A stretch of 64,000 bases of DNA. Source: Alkalihalobacillus alcalophilus ATCC 27647 = CGMCC 1.3604 (GTDB lineage Bacteria; Bacillota; Bacilli; Bacillales; Bacillaceae_D). Positions 39,586-48,604 of this stretch are shown piece by piece. A program made the position numbers and the translations under genes. The stretch covers positions 1 to 64,000 of the forward strand of contig NZ_ALPT02000013.1 in assembly GCF_000292245.2 (NCBI RefSeq), written 5' to 3'. Under the pieces are notes generated by a model. The model searched no databases. It was not told the DNA's origin and saw only the letters and a program-made list of their open reading frames with translations. Numbering within the stretch: the first letter of the stretch is position 1; each line of letters starts with the position of its first letter.

Positions 39586-40290
39586 TTACCGAAAGCTTAA
39601 TAATAATGATTCAACAATTAAATACCAGCCATCTACTAATACAAACAAAAGGATTTTAAATGGCAAAGCAATCATGACAGGGGGCAACATCATCATTCCC
39701 ATCGACATTAAAACACTTGCAACGATCATATCAATGACTAAAAACGGTACAAAGATTAAAAAGCCAATTTGAAAGGCCGTTTTTAATTCGCTTATCGCAA
39801 AAGCTGGGATTAAAGAGGTGAGTGGGATATCATCTAATGATTCAGGCTGATCTAATCCAGCGTAGCCCATAAACAAAGCTAAATCCTTCTCTCTTGTATG
39901 TTTCGCCATAAATTCCTTCATTGGTATAGCCGCTTCTGCTAATGCTTCATCTTGCGTCATTTCATTATTTAAAAACGGCGTTAAGGCTCGATCATTTACT
40001 TCAGATAAAACCGGAGCCATTATAAAAAACGTAATAAACAAGGCGAGGCCAATTAAAACCTGATTAGGTGGCATTGACTGTGTCGCAAGTCCCTGTCTTA
40101 CAAAAGATAGGACGATCACAATACGAGTAAAGGCAGTCATCATAATCAAGATTGCCGGAGCTAACGATAAGACCGTTAAAACAAGCAAAAGCTGAATTGT
40201 CGTTGCGACACTCGCTGGCTCGTCTGAGAAAAAATCAGGCTCAATGCCAGGTACAGTTATCAAATTGGGTGTCACAATCAGATCAATCAT
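39586..40290 (-). CDS. fliP: flagellar export gate protein FliP
   Basis: A 234-residue membrane protein of the export channel core, with hydrophobic segments near 28-55, 70-90, 170-190 and 205-225, and the signatures IMMTAFTRIVIVLSFVRQGL and PPNQVLIGLALFITFF. The N-terminal part before the first helix is short and not strongly hydrophobic, so a cleavable signal is uncertain. It overlaps the fliO stop by 8 bases. Confidence 0.95.
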   Translation of the reverse strand: MIDLIVTPNLITVPGIEPDFFSDEPASVATTIQLLLVLTVLSLAPAILIMMTAFTRIVIVLSFVRQGLATQSMPPNQVLIGLALFITFFIMAPVLSEVNDRALTPFLNNEMTQDEALAEAAIPMKEFMAKHTREKDLALFMGYAGLDQPESLDDIPLTSLIPAFAISELKTAFQIGFLIFVPFLVIDMIVASVLMSMGMMMLPPVMIALPFKILLFVLVDGWYLIVESLLLSFR

Positions 40291-41023
40291 TACGGCCTCG
40301 CTCCTTCAATGAATCATATAACTTTTTTTGTGAACTTGAGACTTCCGTTAATTGGCTGTCTAAGACTTGCTTAAAGTCATCATGCTCACGGTTGTTTGAC
40401 AACTTTTTAGAATGGAGAGCTCTTTCTCCAAACATCGTTTCTTTTAACCAATTAAACCCTTTCTCAACAGGAACGTCGGTTATCTTGTTTAATTGTTGTT
40501 CATGCTGCGAAATAATTTTCTCGATTTCCCCTTGATCTTCAATCTCTTTTAACAGCTGGATCGACTCACCTACTCCAACAATTAACAATTTGTCACCTAC
40601 TCGGACTAACTGGATCGAACGGTTAGCACCTAACGACACACCACTCATATTTTGTAAATAGTGACTGGAGCGGAAGTTTTGTGTTCGTTTATTAATAAAG
40701 CGTAATCCAAAATAGATAATAAAGACGATAAATCCAAAGGCAAGAAACAATTTAAAAAAAGAAGCAAATAAATTTTGATCGGCAAACCCGACTAAAGGTT
40801 CTTCGTTTTCTGTTACTTCATATGGAGTTTGCTCTAGCGGCTCAGCCGCTTCCTCTGTGTCTTGATTTCGTACTTGTTGTTCATCATCTGGCGTTTGTTG
40901 CCTTTTTTCTAGTGCCTCCGTGACTTTAAGGTTCACTTCCTCCGCTTCGGCAAACGTAAACGAAGGAAAGAGGGCTAAGGCCAATAACACGAATAAGCAG
41001 CCTTTTACAATTTTACGAATCAC
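40283..41023 (-). CDS. fliO: flagellar biosynthesis protein FliO (FliZ of Bacillus)
   Basis: A 246-residue export-apparatus assembly factor. It has an N-terminal signal-like helix (MIRKIVKGCLFVLLALALF...), an acidic periplasmic-side segment (about 28-90), a second membrane helix (about 92-112) and a cytoplasmic FliO domain. GTG at 41023 is preferred because AGGAG lies ten bases upstream; the earlier GTG abuts the ribosome site. Bacillus literature also calls it FliZ. Confidence 0.9.
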   Translation of the reverse strand: MIRKIVKGCLFVLLALALFPSFTFAEAEEVNLKVTEALEKRQQTPDDEQQVRNQDTEEAAEPLEQTPYEVTENEEPLVGFADQNLFASFFKLFLAFGFIVFIIYFGLRFINKRTQNFRSSHYLQNMSGVSLGANRSIQLVRVGDKLLIVGVGESIQLLKEIEDQGEIEKIISQHEQQLNKITDVPVEKGFNWLKETMFGERALHSKKLSNNREHDDFKQVLDSQLTEVSSSQKKLYDSLKERGRND

Positions 41024-41048
41024 AATGATGTGCACTCCTCATTTTCGA

Positions 41049-41411
41049 TTAACCAAACGTTTTCTGGATGGCTTCAAGAACGCGATCAGATTGAAATGGT
41101 TTCACGATAAAATCTTTAGCTCCCGCTTGAATCGCGTCAATAACCATCGATTGTTGTCCCATCGCGGAACACATAATAACTTTAGCACTTGCATCAAGTT
41201 CCTTAATTTCTTTTAAAGCGGCAATTCCATCTTTTTCTGGCATTGTAATATCCATTGTCACAAGATCCGGTTTTAGCTCTTTAAATTTTTCAACAGCTTG
41301 CACACCATCTGCTGCTTCTCCGACGATGTTGTATCCACCTTTTGTTAAGATATCTTTAATCATCATTCTCATAAAAGCGGCATCATCCACGATTAAGATA
41401 TTCTTTTTCAT
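41049..41411 (-). CDS. cheY: chemotaxis response regulator CheY
   Basis: A 120-residue single receiver domain that in phosphorylated form binds FliM and FliY to change motor rotation. The acidic pocket is VDD near residues 8-10, the phosphoacceptor is D54 in VTMDITMP, the hydroxyl residue is Ser (S82 in MCSAMG), and the lysine is K104 in IVKPF. ATG at 41411 gives MKKNILIVDD and has AAAGG nine bases upstream. It lies 26 bases after fliY. Confidence 0.96.
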   Translation of the reverse strand: MKKNILIVDDAAFMRMMIKDILTKGGYNIVGEAADGVQAVEKFKELKPDLVTMDITMPEKDGIAALKEIKELDASAKVIMCSAMGQQSMVIDAIQAGAKDFIVKPFQSDRVLEAIQKTFG

Positions 41412-41436
41412 TTTCGTCATCCTTTCTATTGCTTGC

Positions 41437-42621
41437 TTATGTCAAATTTTTCACACGTTGTTCTTGACTAATAATATCGGTCACCCGAACACCAAAATTC
41501 TCATCAATGACAACAACCTCACCTTTTGCGACAAGTTTTTGATTGACTAAAATATCAACTGGTTCACCTGCTAGCTTGTCTAATTCAATGATAGAACCTT
41601 GTGTAAACCCTAATATATCTTTAATTGATTTTTTTGTTCTTCCTAATTCAACCGTTACTTGAAGCGGAATATCGAGTAGCATATTTAAATTATGAGACTC
41701 TGAATCTGGTAAGGCAGGTTGTCCAAAATCGGTAAAGACAGCCGGTTGAACATCGACTTCTCGATTTTGTATTTTTGTTCCGAGATGTTGCTGCTCACGT
41801 TTAGAAATGGGCTGATTCCACTCTTCCTTTGTACGATATGAAGATTCATTATCGATAGTATTTTTTGATTCCACTCGATTAATCGGCTCATCAAACAACT
41901 CCTTTTTCTCCTCCTTTAGATGAACACTTGGATTCATTAATTCCTCAATCATTTTTTTCGCAAACGATACCGTTACTAATTGCATGATGTTTGAATCAAT
42001 TAAATCCCCAACCTTTAAACGAAAGGAAATCTTCACTAGCGTTTGTTCATCAGGTAATTGCTCCACTCCAACACCTTGTTTAACATCCATTAAATCGATA
42101 CTTGGTGGTGAAATATCGACCTTTTTATTAAAGATCGTTGACATGGAAGTTGAGGCAGAACCCATCATTTGATTCATCGATTCCTGAACCGCACTTAAAT
42201 GCATCTCCGTTAGATCAGAAGTTGAGGGCTTTCCTTCCCCGCCTAACATTAAATCAGCAATAATTGCTGCATCATTTGTATGAATCACTAATAGATTCAT
42301 TCCTTCAAAACCTTCCGTATACTGAACGTGGACTGCCACATGCGGTTTTGGAAATTCTTCATTTAAATTCTTCCGTTCGATTAAACTCACTTTTGGAGTT
42401 GTAATGTCAACTTTTTGATTTAAAAGAGTTGAAAGTGCTGTCGCTGCACTGCCAAAAGAGATATTCCCTATTTCTCCAAGAGCATCCTCTTCAAGATCTG
42501 ATAAATAATCCGATACATATAATGAAGAAGATTGATTGAAATCATCATTGTTTTTATCATCTGTCATGCCATTTAAAAGTGCGTTAATTTCTTCTTGGGA
42601 AAGCATGTCATCACTCATCAT
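41437..42621 (-). CDS. fliY: flagellar motor switch phosphatase FliY (FliN-containing)
   Basis: A C-ring protein that also dephosphorylates CheY-P. The 394-residue protein has an N-terminal CheY-P-binding peptide (LSQEEINALL, residues 6-16), a CheC-like phosphatase domain with two centres (DALGEIGN and SAVQESMN), a Gln/Glu-rich linker (about 230-305) and a C-terminal FliN/SpoA domain (LLDIPLQVTVELGRTKKSI). Two adjacent ATGs follow GGAGG. It overlaps the fliM end by 11 bases. Confidence 0.96.
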   Translation of the reverse strand: MMSDDMLSQEEINALLNGMTDDKNNDDFNQSSSLYVSDYLSDLEEDALGEIGNISFGSAATALSTLLNQKVDITTPKVSLIERKNLNEEFPKPHVAVHVQYTEGFEGMNLLVIHTNDAAIIADLMLGGEGKPSTSDLTEMHLSAVQESMNQMMGSASTSMSTIFNKKVDISPPSIDLMDVKQGVGVEQLPDEQTLVKISFRLKVGDLIDSNIMQLVTVSFAKKMIEELMNPSVHLKEEKKELFDEPINRVESKNTIDNESSYRTKEEWNQPISKREQQHLGTKIQNREVDVQPAVFTDFGQPALPDSESHNLNMLLDIPLQVTVELGRTKKSIKDILGFTQGSIIELDKLAGEPVDILVNQKLVAKGEVVVIDENFGVRVTDIISQEQRVKNLT

Positions 42622-43603
42622 TTAGTGCCTCCTCAATCTGTTCGGTTACTTGAACAGCCATTTGTTTTTTTACTTTACCTGGTTGAGCATAAAATTTTGC
42701 TTCTCCACCAACATAAACAGTTAACGGTTCTGTAATCAATCGATCTAATTCAATCACATCACCATAATCTAATTGGAGAAATTCTTCAATCGTAATATTC
42801 GAGCGTCCTAATTCTGCTTGAACAAGCAAAGGAGCTTTTCTTACATTAGATTCAAGATTCATAAATTCACTTGGTTCTCGCTCTTTTTTCTTTTCTTGCA
42901 TCCAATAATGTAGAGATAGTTTTGGTAGCACCTCTTCTAAGACGACATGGGGTAAACAAAGATTTATCATCCCTGATGTTTCCGCAATCGTTGTTGATAA
43001 GGAAATAACTACGACCGTCTCATTCGGTGAAACCATTTGTAAAAATTGAGGGTTTACTTCTAGGTCCTCCATTTCTGGTTCGAGTTCAACAATCGAAGTC
43101 CAAGCATCTTGAAAATTATCTAATGTTCGCTGAAACAACTGTGACATTATTTTTGTTTCTATTTCAGTCAAATTTTCAACTTTATTCACACTAACACCTT
43201 TACCACCTAACAAGCGGTCAAGCATTGCATAAGCAATCTGAGGATTAATCTCCATTATAAAACGCCCATCCAATGGCTTCGGTTGAAAAACATTTAAGAT
43301 CGTCATCTTCGGAATGGAACGGACAAATTCCTCGTACGGAAGCTGATCCACAGAGGTTACTGAAATTTGTACATAAGTCCTCAATTGGGCGGAGAAAAAC
43401 GTTGTTAGCAATCTAGCGAAGTTCTCATGGATTCTCGTAATACTACGAATCTGATCCTTTGAAAATCGTAAGGCCCGTTTAAAATCATATACTCTAATTC
43501 TTTTCTCTGACTCTTCTTTTTTTAATTCATCTGCATCCATCTCACCTGTCGAAATTGCCGATAATAAGGCATCAATTTCTCCTTGTGACAATACATCAGC
43601 CAT
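42611..43603 (-). CDS. fliM: flagellar motor switch protein FliM
   Basis: A C-ring protein linking CheY-P to rotation, 330 residues. N-terminal CheY-binding peptide VLSQGEIDALL (residues 4-14), a middle CheC-like domain (about 50-230) with YDFKRALRFSKDQIRS, and a C-terminal SpoA/FliN-like domain (VQAELGRSNITIEEFLQL). ATG at 43603 follows GAGGTG; the upstream in-frame extension is unsupported. An intact CheY-binding peptide argues that CheY signalling is still used. Confidence 0.96.
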   Translation of the reverse strand: MADVLSQGEIDALLSAISTGEMDADELKKEESEKRIRVYDFKRALRFSKDQIRSITRIHENFARLLTTFFSAQLRTYVQISVTSVDQLPYEEFVRSIPKMTILNVFQPKPLDGRFIMEINPQIAYAMLDRLLGGKGVSVNKVENLTEIETKIMSQLFQRTLDNFQDAWTSIVELEPEMEDLEVNPQFLQMVSPNETVVVISLSTTIAETSGMINLCLPHVVLEEVLPKLSLHYWMQEKKKEREPSEFMNLESNVRKAPLLVQAELGRSNITIEEFLQLDYGDVIELDRLITEPLTVYVGGEAKFYAQPGKVKKQMAVQVTEQIEEALNDE

Positions 43604-43650
43604 GACATTCACCTCGCAATCCATCCAAACAAAGTTCGTTTAGTTCTTCG

Positions 43651-44082
43651 TTATTGGATAACCCAACTCGTTGTATAAACACGAACAACCTCACCAACAC
43701 TTAACAATTGATTAATCTCTGTTTTTAGCTCTTTTTCGAGCTCTTCCATACCTTCTCTACCTTCTAGTTCACTTGCCGTTTTTTCAGATAATGTGTGTAA
43801 AATCAAATGATTTACTTGAAAATCTCTTTTTTCAAGTTCCTTTAATGAATCGTCTGAATCTAATTGAATAAAGAAGCTAACACGGATAAAATCATTTGAT
43901 TTTAAATTCGTGACAATTTGTTCGGTTTCATAAGATACACTAATAATTTGTTCAATTGATGCTTCATCTGATGCTATCGCTGGTTGATTGAATTGATTCA
44001 CAACAACTATCGCTATAACTCCAACCAATGTTAAAGCAATCAGTATAATCATAACGATCGTAAGAATTTTGTTCTTTTTCAT
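43651..44082 (-). CDS. fliL: flagellar basal body-associated protein FliL
   Basis: A 143-residue single-pass membrane protein that supports stator function. One N-terminal helix (about residues 7-29) is followed by an extracytoplasmic FliL domain ending LLSVGEVVRVYTTSWVIQ. GGAG lies eight bases before the ATG. It overlaps the end of the FlbD-family gene by four bases. Confidence 0.92.
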   Translation of the reverse strand: MKKNKILTIVMIILIALTLVGVIAIVVVNQFNQPAIASDEASIEQIISVSYETEQIVTNLKSNDFIRVSFFIQLDSDDSLKELEKRDFQVNHLILHTLSEKTASELEGREGMEELEKELKTEINQLLSVGEVVRVYTTSWVIQ

Positions 44083-44342
44083 TCTCGGTTCTCCATTTCT
44101 TTATGAAGACCAACTAGACCAATGGATTGATAAAGTTGATTGATTCGTTTCTGAACATCGTAAAAATCGTCTTTTACGATAATTTTTTTTCCACTTAGTA
44201 GTGTAATCGTCGTATCTGGAAAAGTTTCAATTTGCTCAATTTGTAATACATTTAATAAAAAAGGCTTTCCATTTAGGCGAATCAATTCAATCATCGTATT
44301 GTTATGGGCTAGAATTGAATCTAGCCCTTGCTCCTTCTCCAT
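44079..44342 (-). CDS. swrD: FlbD/SwrD family flagellar protein
   Basis: An 87-residue product of the FlbD family; the B. subtilis relative SwrD (YlzI) increases motor power. The conserved part starts at residue 17 (MIELIRLNGKPFLLN) and continues through PDTTITLLSGKKIIV. The family usually begins at that methionine (44294), but no ribosome site precedes it, whereas ATG at 44342 has GGAG ten bases upstream. The 16 extra codons contain a perfect hairpin. The start is therefore uncertain; the gene itself is clear. Confidence 0.85.
   Translation of the reverse strand: MEKEQGLDSILAHNNTMIELIRLNGKPFLLNVLQIEQIETFPDTTITLLSGKKIIVKDDFYDVQKRINQLYQSIGLVGLHKEMENRE
44304..44325 (-). promoter_or_regulatory. 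8-bp perfect hairpin at the 5' end of the swrD reading frame
   Basis: GGGCTAGA and TCTAGCCC are exact inverted copies separated by TTCAAT. On the minus strand the hairpin lies three bases after AAGGAG and eleven bases before the family-typical ATG (44294). It could hide or shorten the distance between site and start. Confidence 0.45.
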
Positions 44343-44357
44343 TTACTCATGTCTCCA

Positions 44358-45176
44358 TTAACGTTTTAAATTAATTAATTCCTGTAAAATATCATCAGAA
44401 GTTGTAATAATTCTTGTATTGGCTTGGAATCCACGTTGAGCGACAATCATTTCGGTAAATTCTTCGGATAAATCAACATTGGACATTTCGAGTGTCCCTG
44501 CCACTAACGTACCCGTACCATTCGCACCTGGCGTCGTTAACTCAGCCGCAACACCCGAGTTAGGGGTCGTCACAAATAAGTTTTCACCTGCTTTGGCTAA
44601 ACCTTCAGCATTCGGGAATTTTGCCAAACCTATTTGGACATCAGTTTCAATCAATTCCCCTTCCGCATTAATAATATTAATCGAACCATCTGCTCCAATC
44701 GAGAAACTCTTAATATTATCTAGATCACCCGCAATGTCGATAAAATTAATTGGGGCACGGTCTTCACCTAGTACCTGAAGCCCACTTGAATTCACTAAAT
44801 TTCCAGCAGCATCTAAGTAAAAGTTACCTGCTCTTGTGTAATACTCCGCATCCCCATCTGTCACAACGAAATAACCATCTCCGGAAATCCCTAAATCTAG
44901 AGCACGACTTGTATTTTGTAAACTTCCTTGCGTATGAATCGTATCAATCGAGGCAAGCTGCATACCAAGCCCAACTTGTGTCGCATTAACCCCACCACGA
45001 CCCCCAGCAACCGGTGCTGTTGCTCCTGATAATTCTTGAGAGACCATATCAGAAAATGTCGTTCTTCCTTTTTTAAAACCGAACGTATTGACATTTGCGA
45101 TATTATTACCAATCGTATCTAATTTAATTTGCGAGTTTTTCATTCCAGAAATCCCAGAATACATTGAACGTAACAT
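44358..45176 (-). CDS. flgE: flagellar hook protein FlgE (FlgG-type, Bacillus)
   Basis: A 272-residue axial protein. N-terminal MLRSMYSGISGMKNSQIKLDTIGNNIANVNTFGFKK-type segment (rod/hook signature near residues 24-34) and C-terminal GTLEMSNVDLSEEFTEMIVAQRGFQANTRII-type segment (near 230-262) form the coiled ends. The sequence resembles B. subtilis FlgE (264 residues, previously named FlgG), the short hook protein of this clade. It is encoded right before swrD and fliL, as there. Confidence 0.9.
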   Translation of the reverse strand: MLRSMYSGISGMKNSQIKLDTIGNNIANVNTFGFKKGRTTFSDMVSQELSGATAPVAGGRGGVNATQVGLGMQLASIDTIHTQGSLQNTSRALDLGISGDGYFVVTDGDAEYYTRAGNFYLDAAGNLVNSSGLQVLGEDRAPINFIDIAGDLDNIKSFSIGADGSINIINAEGELIETDVQIGLAKFPNAEGLAKAGENLFVTTPNSGVAAELTTPGANGTGTLVAGTLEMSNVDLSEEFTEMIVAQRGFQANTRIITTSDDILQELINLKR

Positions 45177-45264
45177 ATTGACACTTCCTTTTTATTTGAT
45201 TAGCTGTATCGCTCATTCAACAGCTATAAAGCTTCCTCATAGTAGGTCCAGCTTCTTCGTTCAT

Positions 45265-45657
45265 TTAACGTCTATCATCTATTACAATTGTTCCATTTAT
45301 GTTAGAGAAGATTTGCTCAGTTGCTTCTTCCCTTTTTAAAGCCGTAATAACTGTTTCATTTTTAGCACTAATAATTAAAGCCGCCTCATTCGTTAAAACA
45401 AGTGAGTCATTGATCCCCATTTTTTTAGCTTGTTGTACTTTATCGCTTATCTTTTGCCATGTCATTTCATTAATGGAAATGCCCCGTTCAAGCATGCGGC
45501 CTTCAGCATGTTTACTTACTTTTAATGGTGAAGTTGATTCAAGTTCTTTTTCTAAAAAGCTCCTAAACTCTCCTGAAGTGGAGCGCTTAGCTAAGTTCTT
45601 TTGCGAAAGCGAATGTGGATGGACCGTTTGTAAGGAAGCTAATATTGTCTTATCCAT
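45265..45657 (-). CDS. TIGR02530 family flagellar operon protein
   Basis: A 130-residue protein with the C-terminal family signature SKHAEGRMLERGISINEMTW and DSLVLTNEAALIISAKNETVITAL (in part; residues 47-112), ending NINGTIVIDDRR. It lies 5 bases after flgD and 88 bases before flgE, the position such proteins take in many flagellar operons of Firmicutes. Its role is unknown; hook assembly is suggested by the neighbours only. Confidence 0.85.
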   Translation of the reverse strand: MDKTILASLQTVHPHSLSQKNLAKRSTSGEFRSFLEKELESTSPLKVSKHAEGRMLERGISINEMTWQKISDKVQQAKKMGINDSLVLTNEAALIISAKNETVITALKREEATEQIFSNINGTIVIDDRR

Positions 45658-45662
45658 CCTTT

Positions 45663-46181
45663 TTATTCCACCTCGTTCTCCTTGTCATCATTACCATCAT
45701 TTGAACCAGATTCTTCAGGTGGAGTTGAAACAGGTTCAACCTGTACTAATTGGAAATTGCTAATCCATGTATTATTGTCTAATAACAAACGCAAACTTCC
45801 ATCTGTTTCAATTTTGACCGACTTCACAGCATTTTCTAAATATTGAACATCATGGCCGACACCATTTTCATTATCAATGAGCTGCATCCATTGCACGTTT
45901 TTACCAATTAGCTGACTATGAGTGACTAAACTTTGCGTAATTTGCATATCAACCATATATTGCATGGATTGATTGAGATTCGTCATTTGCTCAAGACTTG
46001 AAAACTGGGCCATTTGTGAAATGAATTCACGATCATCCATTGGGTTTGTTGGGTCTTGGTTTTGCATTTGGGTAATCAAAAGTTTCAAAAAGTCATCCTT
46101 CCCAAGCATATTAGAGCCACTTGATTGTGTCGGTTGATTTTGAATACTTGAGAGCCATAAATTATTGTTAATCGTCGTCAT
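45663..46181 (-). CDS. flgD: flagellar hook assembly protein FlgD
   Basis: A 172-residue hook scaffold. The conserved N-terminal motif LGKDDFLKLLITQMQNQDP (residues 26-44) and MDDREFISQMAQFSSLEQM are present; the C-terminal domain is reduced and ends in an acidic/Gly/Asn tail. It lies 17 bases after fliK. Bacillus FlgD proteins (ylxG) are similarly short. Confidence 0.92.
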   Translation of the reverse strand: MTTINNNLWLSSIQNQPTQSSGSNMLGKDDFLKLLITQMQNQDPTNPMDDREFISQMAQFSSLEQMTNLNQSMQYMVDMQITQSLVTHSQLIGKNVQWMQLIDNENGVGHDVQYLENAVKSVKIETDGSLRLLLDNNTWISNFQLVQVEPVSTPPEESGSNDGNDDKENEVE

Positions 46182-46198
46182 CTTATCCCTCCCCTACT

Positions 46199-47539
46199 TT
46201 ACACTTGTTCATCAAACGAATAAGATTCTAACCATTCATAAAAACTAGCTTCATCCTCTTCATTTTCAAACATAGGCTTCTCTTTTTCTTGTTCTTTCTG
46301 CTGTGATGATTGTCCATTTTCTCGTTCAAACCGTTCCTTTTCTTCCGTTACTTCAATTCGATCCACTTGAAGTTGCTGCTGCTGTAAGGACTGACGCAAT
46401 TGGTTAATTTGGGATTCAATTAACTCTCTGGCACTCCCCGTTTGAGCGGTAATTTTCGCGACTAAACTTCCTTCCTGTTGAACAATTTGAATGTCTAATC
46501 TCCCTAAATGTTCAGGATAAAGTCTCACTTGAATGGTGTTAGCTGCTCCATTTGTCGTACTCGATAACAATTGTCGTTGAAATATTTGTTCTAGTTGCTT
46601 CAAAAATTGCTTTTGCATCACTTCTGGCTCTTGATTCACACCAAGTCGAATCGTTGCTTGTTGTGCGTGTGACATTGTTTGAGAAAAAGGCATGTCTGAG
46701 ATTTTATGGTCCGGACTCGCTTCTCCTCGATTTAATTGAGGCATATCGACAATCGTATGATGGGATTGATTTAAACGTTGAATTAAAGTTAGCTGTTCAC
46801 CCTTTTGCTTCTCCATACTCGTTTGAGAAAAAGTCCTGTTTTCTTGTTTAGTTTGCAACAAGTGTTCTTTTATGTAAGTCAGCACTTGTTTAACATCTGT
46901 TGACTCTCTGTTAGCTGTTGACTGCTGAATAAACATAAGTGCACGCTCTAATCTTTCATTTGAACCACTTTCTAGTGACAATTGTGTTAGTTTTTTTTCA
47001 AGCATTGACCAATCTTTAGCCTCAAATTGACCAAAAGAAGCAACCAATTGAACCAAAGGTGGACGTTTATCATTCACTTCTTGGTTTGACTGTAAAAAAG
47101 CAAGCAGAATTTCTTCTGGAAAAAGCTCGATAAAATCAAGTAATAATGAACCATCCCGTTCGGATTCATTTACTAGAGGCTCATTTATGTCTTGTTCTGT
47201 GATTGGTTCGTTTGCTAATGAAAATAAATGAAGGAGCCAATTTGTCAGCTGTTCTTCTAGTTCAACCGTCTGCTCTAAACTTTCATTTCCACTAAAAATA
47301 CGAACCATTTGTTCAAGTGAAAGCTCTTTTTCATTAACTGGCTCCTCTTTTAACCACTCTAAAAAGGTTTGGCTAGCAACAGTTAATAGCTCGGTAGAAT
47401 CCACTAATTGAGTTGTCGGTTGTAATGTTTTATTTAACAGCTCTGCAAATGGTGATGAAGTTCCTTTTTCCCCTTGCTTTTCAAGAAGCTGAAACATTGA
47501 GTTTTGATTAGTAGGAGCTAGATTTACAACGTTCTGCAC
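46199..47539 (-). CDS. fliK: flagellar hook-length control protein FliK
   Basis: A 446-residue protein with a long, poorly conserved Gln/Glu/Leu-rich N-terminal region and a C-terminal Flg_hook domain (about 320-415; IQVRLYPEHLGRLDIQIVQQEGSLVAKI in part), the part that contacts FlhB. Start GTG follows AGGAGGTG. The tail after residue 415 is acidic. The position after the MotE-family gene and before flgD is standard. Confidence 0.9.
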   Translation of the reverse strand: MQNVVNLAPTNQNSMFQLLEKQGEKGTSSPFAELLNKTLQPTTQLVDSTELLTVASQTFLEWLKEEPVNEKELSLEQMVRIFSGNESLEQTVELEEQLTNWLLHLFSLANEPITEQDINEPLVNESERDGSLLLDFIELFPEEILLAFLQSNQEVNDKRPPLVQLVASFGQFEAKDWSMLEKKLTQLSLESGSNERLERALMFIQQSTANRESTDVKQVLTYIKEHLLQTKQENRTFSQTSMEKQKGEQLTLIQRLNQSHHTIVDMPQLNRGEASPDHKISDMPFSQTMSHAQQATIRLGVNQEPEVMQKQFLKQLEQIFQRQLLSSTTNGAANTIQVRLYPEHLGRLDIQIVQQEGSLVAKITAQTGSARELIESQINQLRQSLQQQQLQVDRIEVTEEKERFERENGQSSQQKEQEKEKPMFENEEDEASFYEWLESYSFDEQV

Positions 47540-47576
47540 TGTCTCACCTCCTTTCGATTAAAAAGAACAGAAAAAA

Positions 47577-48149
47577 TTAATTATCGGCAAGTCTTTTCAT
47601 TATTTCTGCTGCCCTTTCACTCTCTAAGCGAGCAATAATATTCCCTCGCTGTTCAGGTGAGATTTGCATGAGATGAGCCATTGTGTCGTCAATTGAAAGC
47701 TCTGCAATGATCCGAGCGGCATTCTTCGCTGACATGTTTTCATAAATGTGACCAATTTCATTGACAGAATTGACTGAAGTGGCCTGTTCAGCTGTTTGTA
47801 ATGGTTCTGTCATTTCTATTTCTTCCTGTAACTGTCCATTCTCTTGTTCAAGCTCTGTAATCAATATGTCCTTTTCTTCTATTGATTGATTAAGAACAGC
47901 TAGTTGCTGTTGTTGTTCGTTTAATTGGAGTTGCAATTGCTCGATTTGAGCATTCATTTCAGCTTCAGCTTCATTTGCGGTTAACTGTGAAATAACCGGT
48001 AATGAACGAGCCATATCCTTCATCCGATCAATTGTCGGGTGTTCTACGACCGTCATTAAGACGATAGCGACGGTTAACAATACGGCTGCAGGAATGATAA
48101 ATACCATTAAAAACCATGTTCCTTTTCGTTGCTTTTTCGTTTCTTTCAT
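47577..48149 (-). CDS. ylxF: YlxF, MotE/FliG-associated magnesium transporter-like family
   Basis: A 190-residue protein with one N-terminal membrane anchor (about residues 11-31), a coiled coil of Glu/Gln heptads (about 55-110) and a C-terminal MgtE-N/FliG-N-like domain (MSAKNAARIIAELSIDDTMAHLM and IIARLESERAAEIMKRL in part). The domain arrangement is like MotE, a chaperone of flagellar stators in proteobacteria. It lies 17 bases after fliJ. Function in Bacillus is not established. Confidence 0.85.
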   Translation of the reverse strand: MKETKKQRKGTWFLMVFIIPAAVLLTVAIVLMTVVEHPTIDRMKDMARSLPVISQLTANEAEAEMNAQIEQLQLQLNEQQQQLAVLNQSIEEKDILITELEQENGQLQEEIEMTEPLQTAEQATSVNSVNEIGHIYENMSAKNAARIIAELSIDDTMAHLMQISPEQRGNIIARLESERAAEIMKRLADN

Positions 48150-48165
48150 TCGCCATCACCCTGTT

Positions 48166-48603
48166 TTACCTTTTGGAATACATCAAAACCGACATTTCAT
48201 CCATTAAAACGTTCTCTAAATGGGTTTGTTCTTGTTCATACGCTGTTTGTTTGATTTCTTTCATTTTTTGGTATTTTTTATGTTCGATCGTTCGTTCTAC
48301 TAGCTCTTGCTGTTTTTTTTGCATATTATTTCGAGCGATTTGAGTTTTAATTTGTTGTTTGTTAATCTCTTCTTGCAAACGCAAAAATTGAGATTGCTGC
48401 TGCTGAATATCACCAATCGTAATTCCTGTTTGAATTTGATTGCGAGCATTATCTTCTAAACTTTCTTTTGACTTTAATAAGTTATATAAAATCGTTGCCT
48501 TCTGCTCAAAATCATCGACTGCTTTTGAATAAATCGATTGCCCTTCTTTTTTTTCTCTTTCCTTTAATTCCATTACTTTTTGCAAAGAAAAGTGGAAGGC
48601 CAT
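48166..48603 (-). CDS. fliJ: flagellar export chaperone/ATPase stalk FliJ
   Basis: A 145-residue, almost entirely helical coiled-coil protein (FSLQKVMELKEREKKEG at the N-terminus) that acts as rotor-like stalk of the FliI ATPase. ATG at 48603 follows GAGGTG seven bases upstream; a longer in-frame start overlaps fliI and is not conserved. It begins one base after the fliI stop. Confidence 0.93.
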   Translation of the reverse strand: MAFHFSLQKVMELKEREKKEGQSIYSKAVDDFEQKATILYNLLKSKESLEDNARNQIQTGITIGDIQQQQSQFLRLQEEINKQQIKTQIARNNMQKKQQELVERTIEHKKYQKMKEIKQTAYEQEQTHLENVLMDEMSVLMYSKR

Positions 48604-48604
48604 T

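Noticed and set aside
45299..45763. Plus-strand ORF of 154 codons
   Set aside because: Antisense to the TIGR02530 gene and flgD; no start signal.
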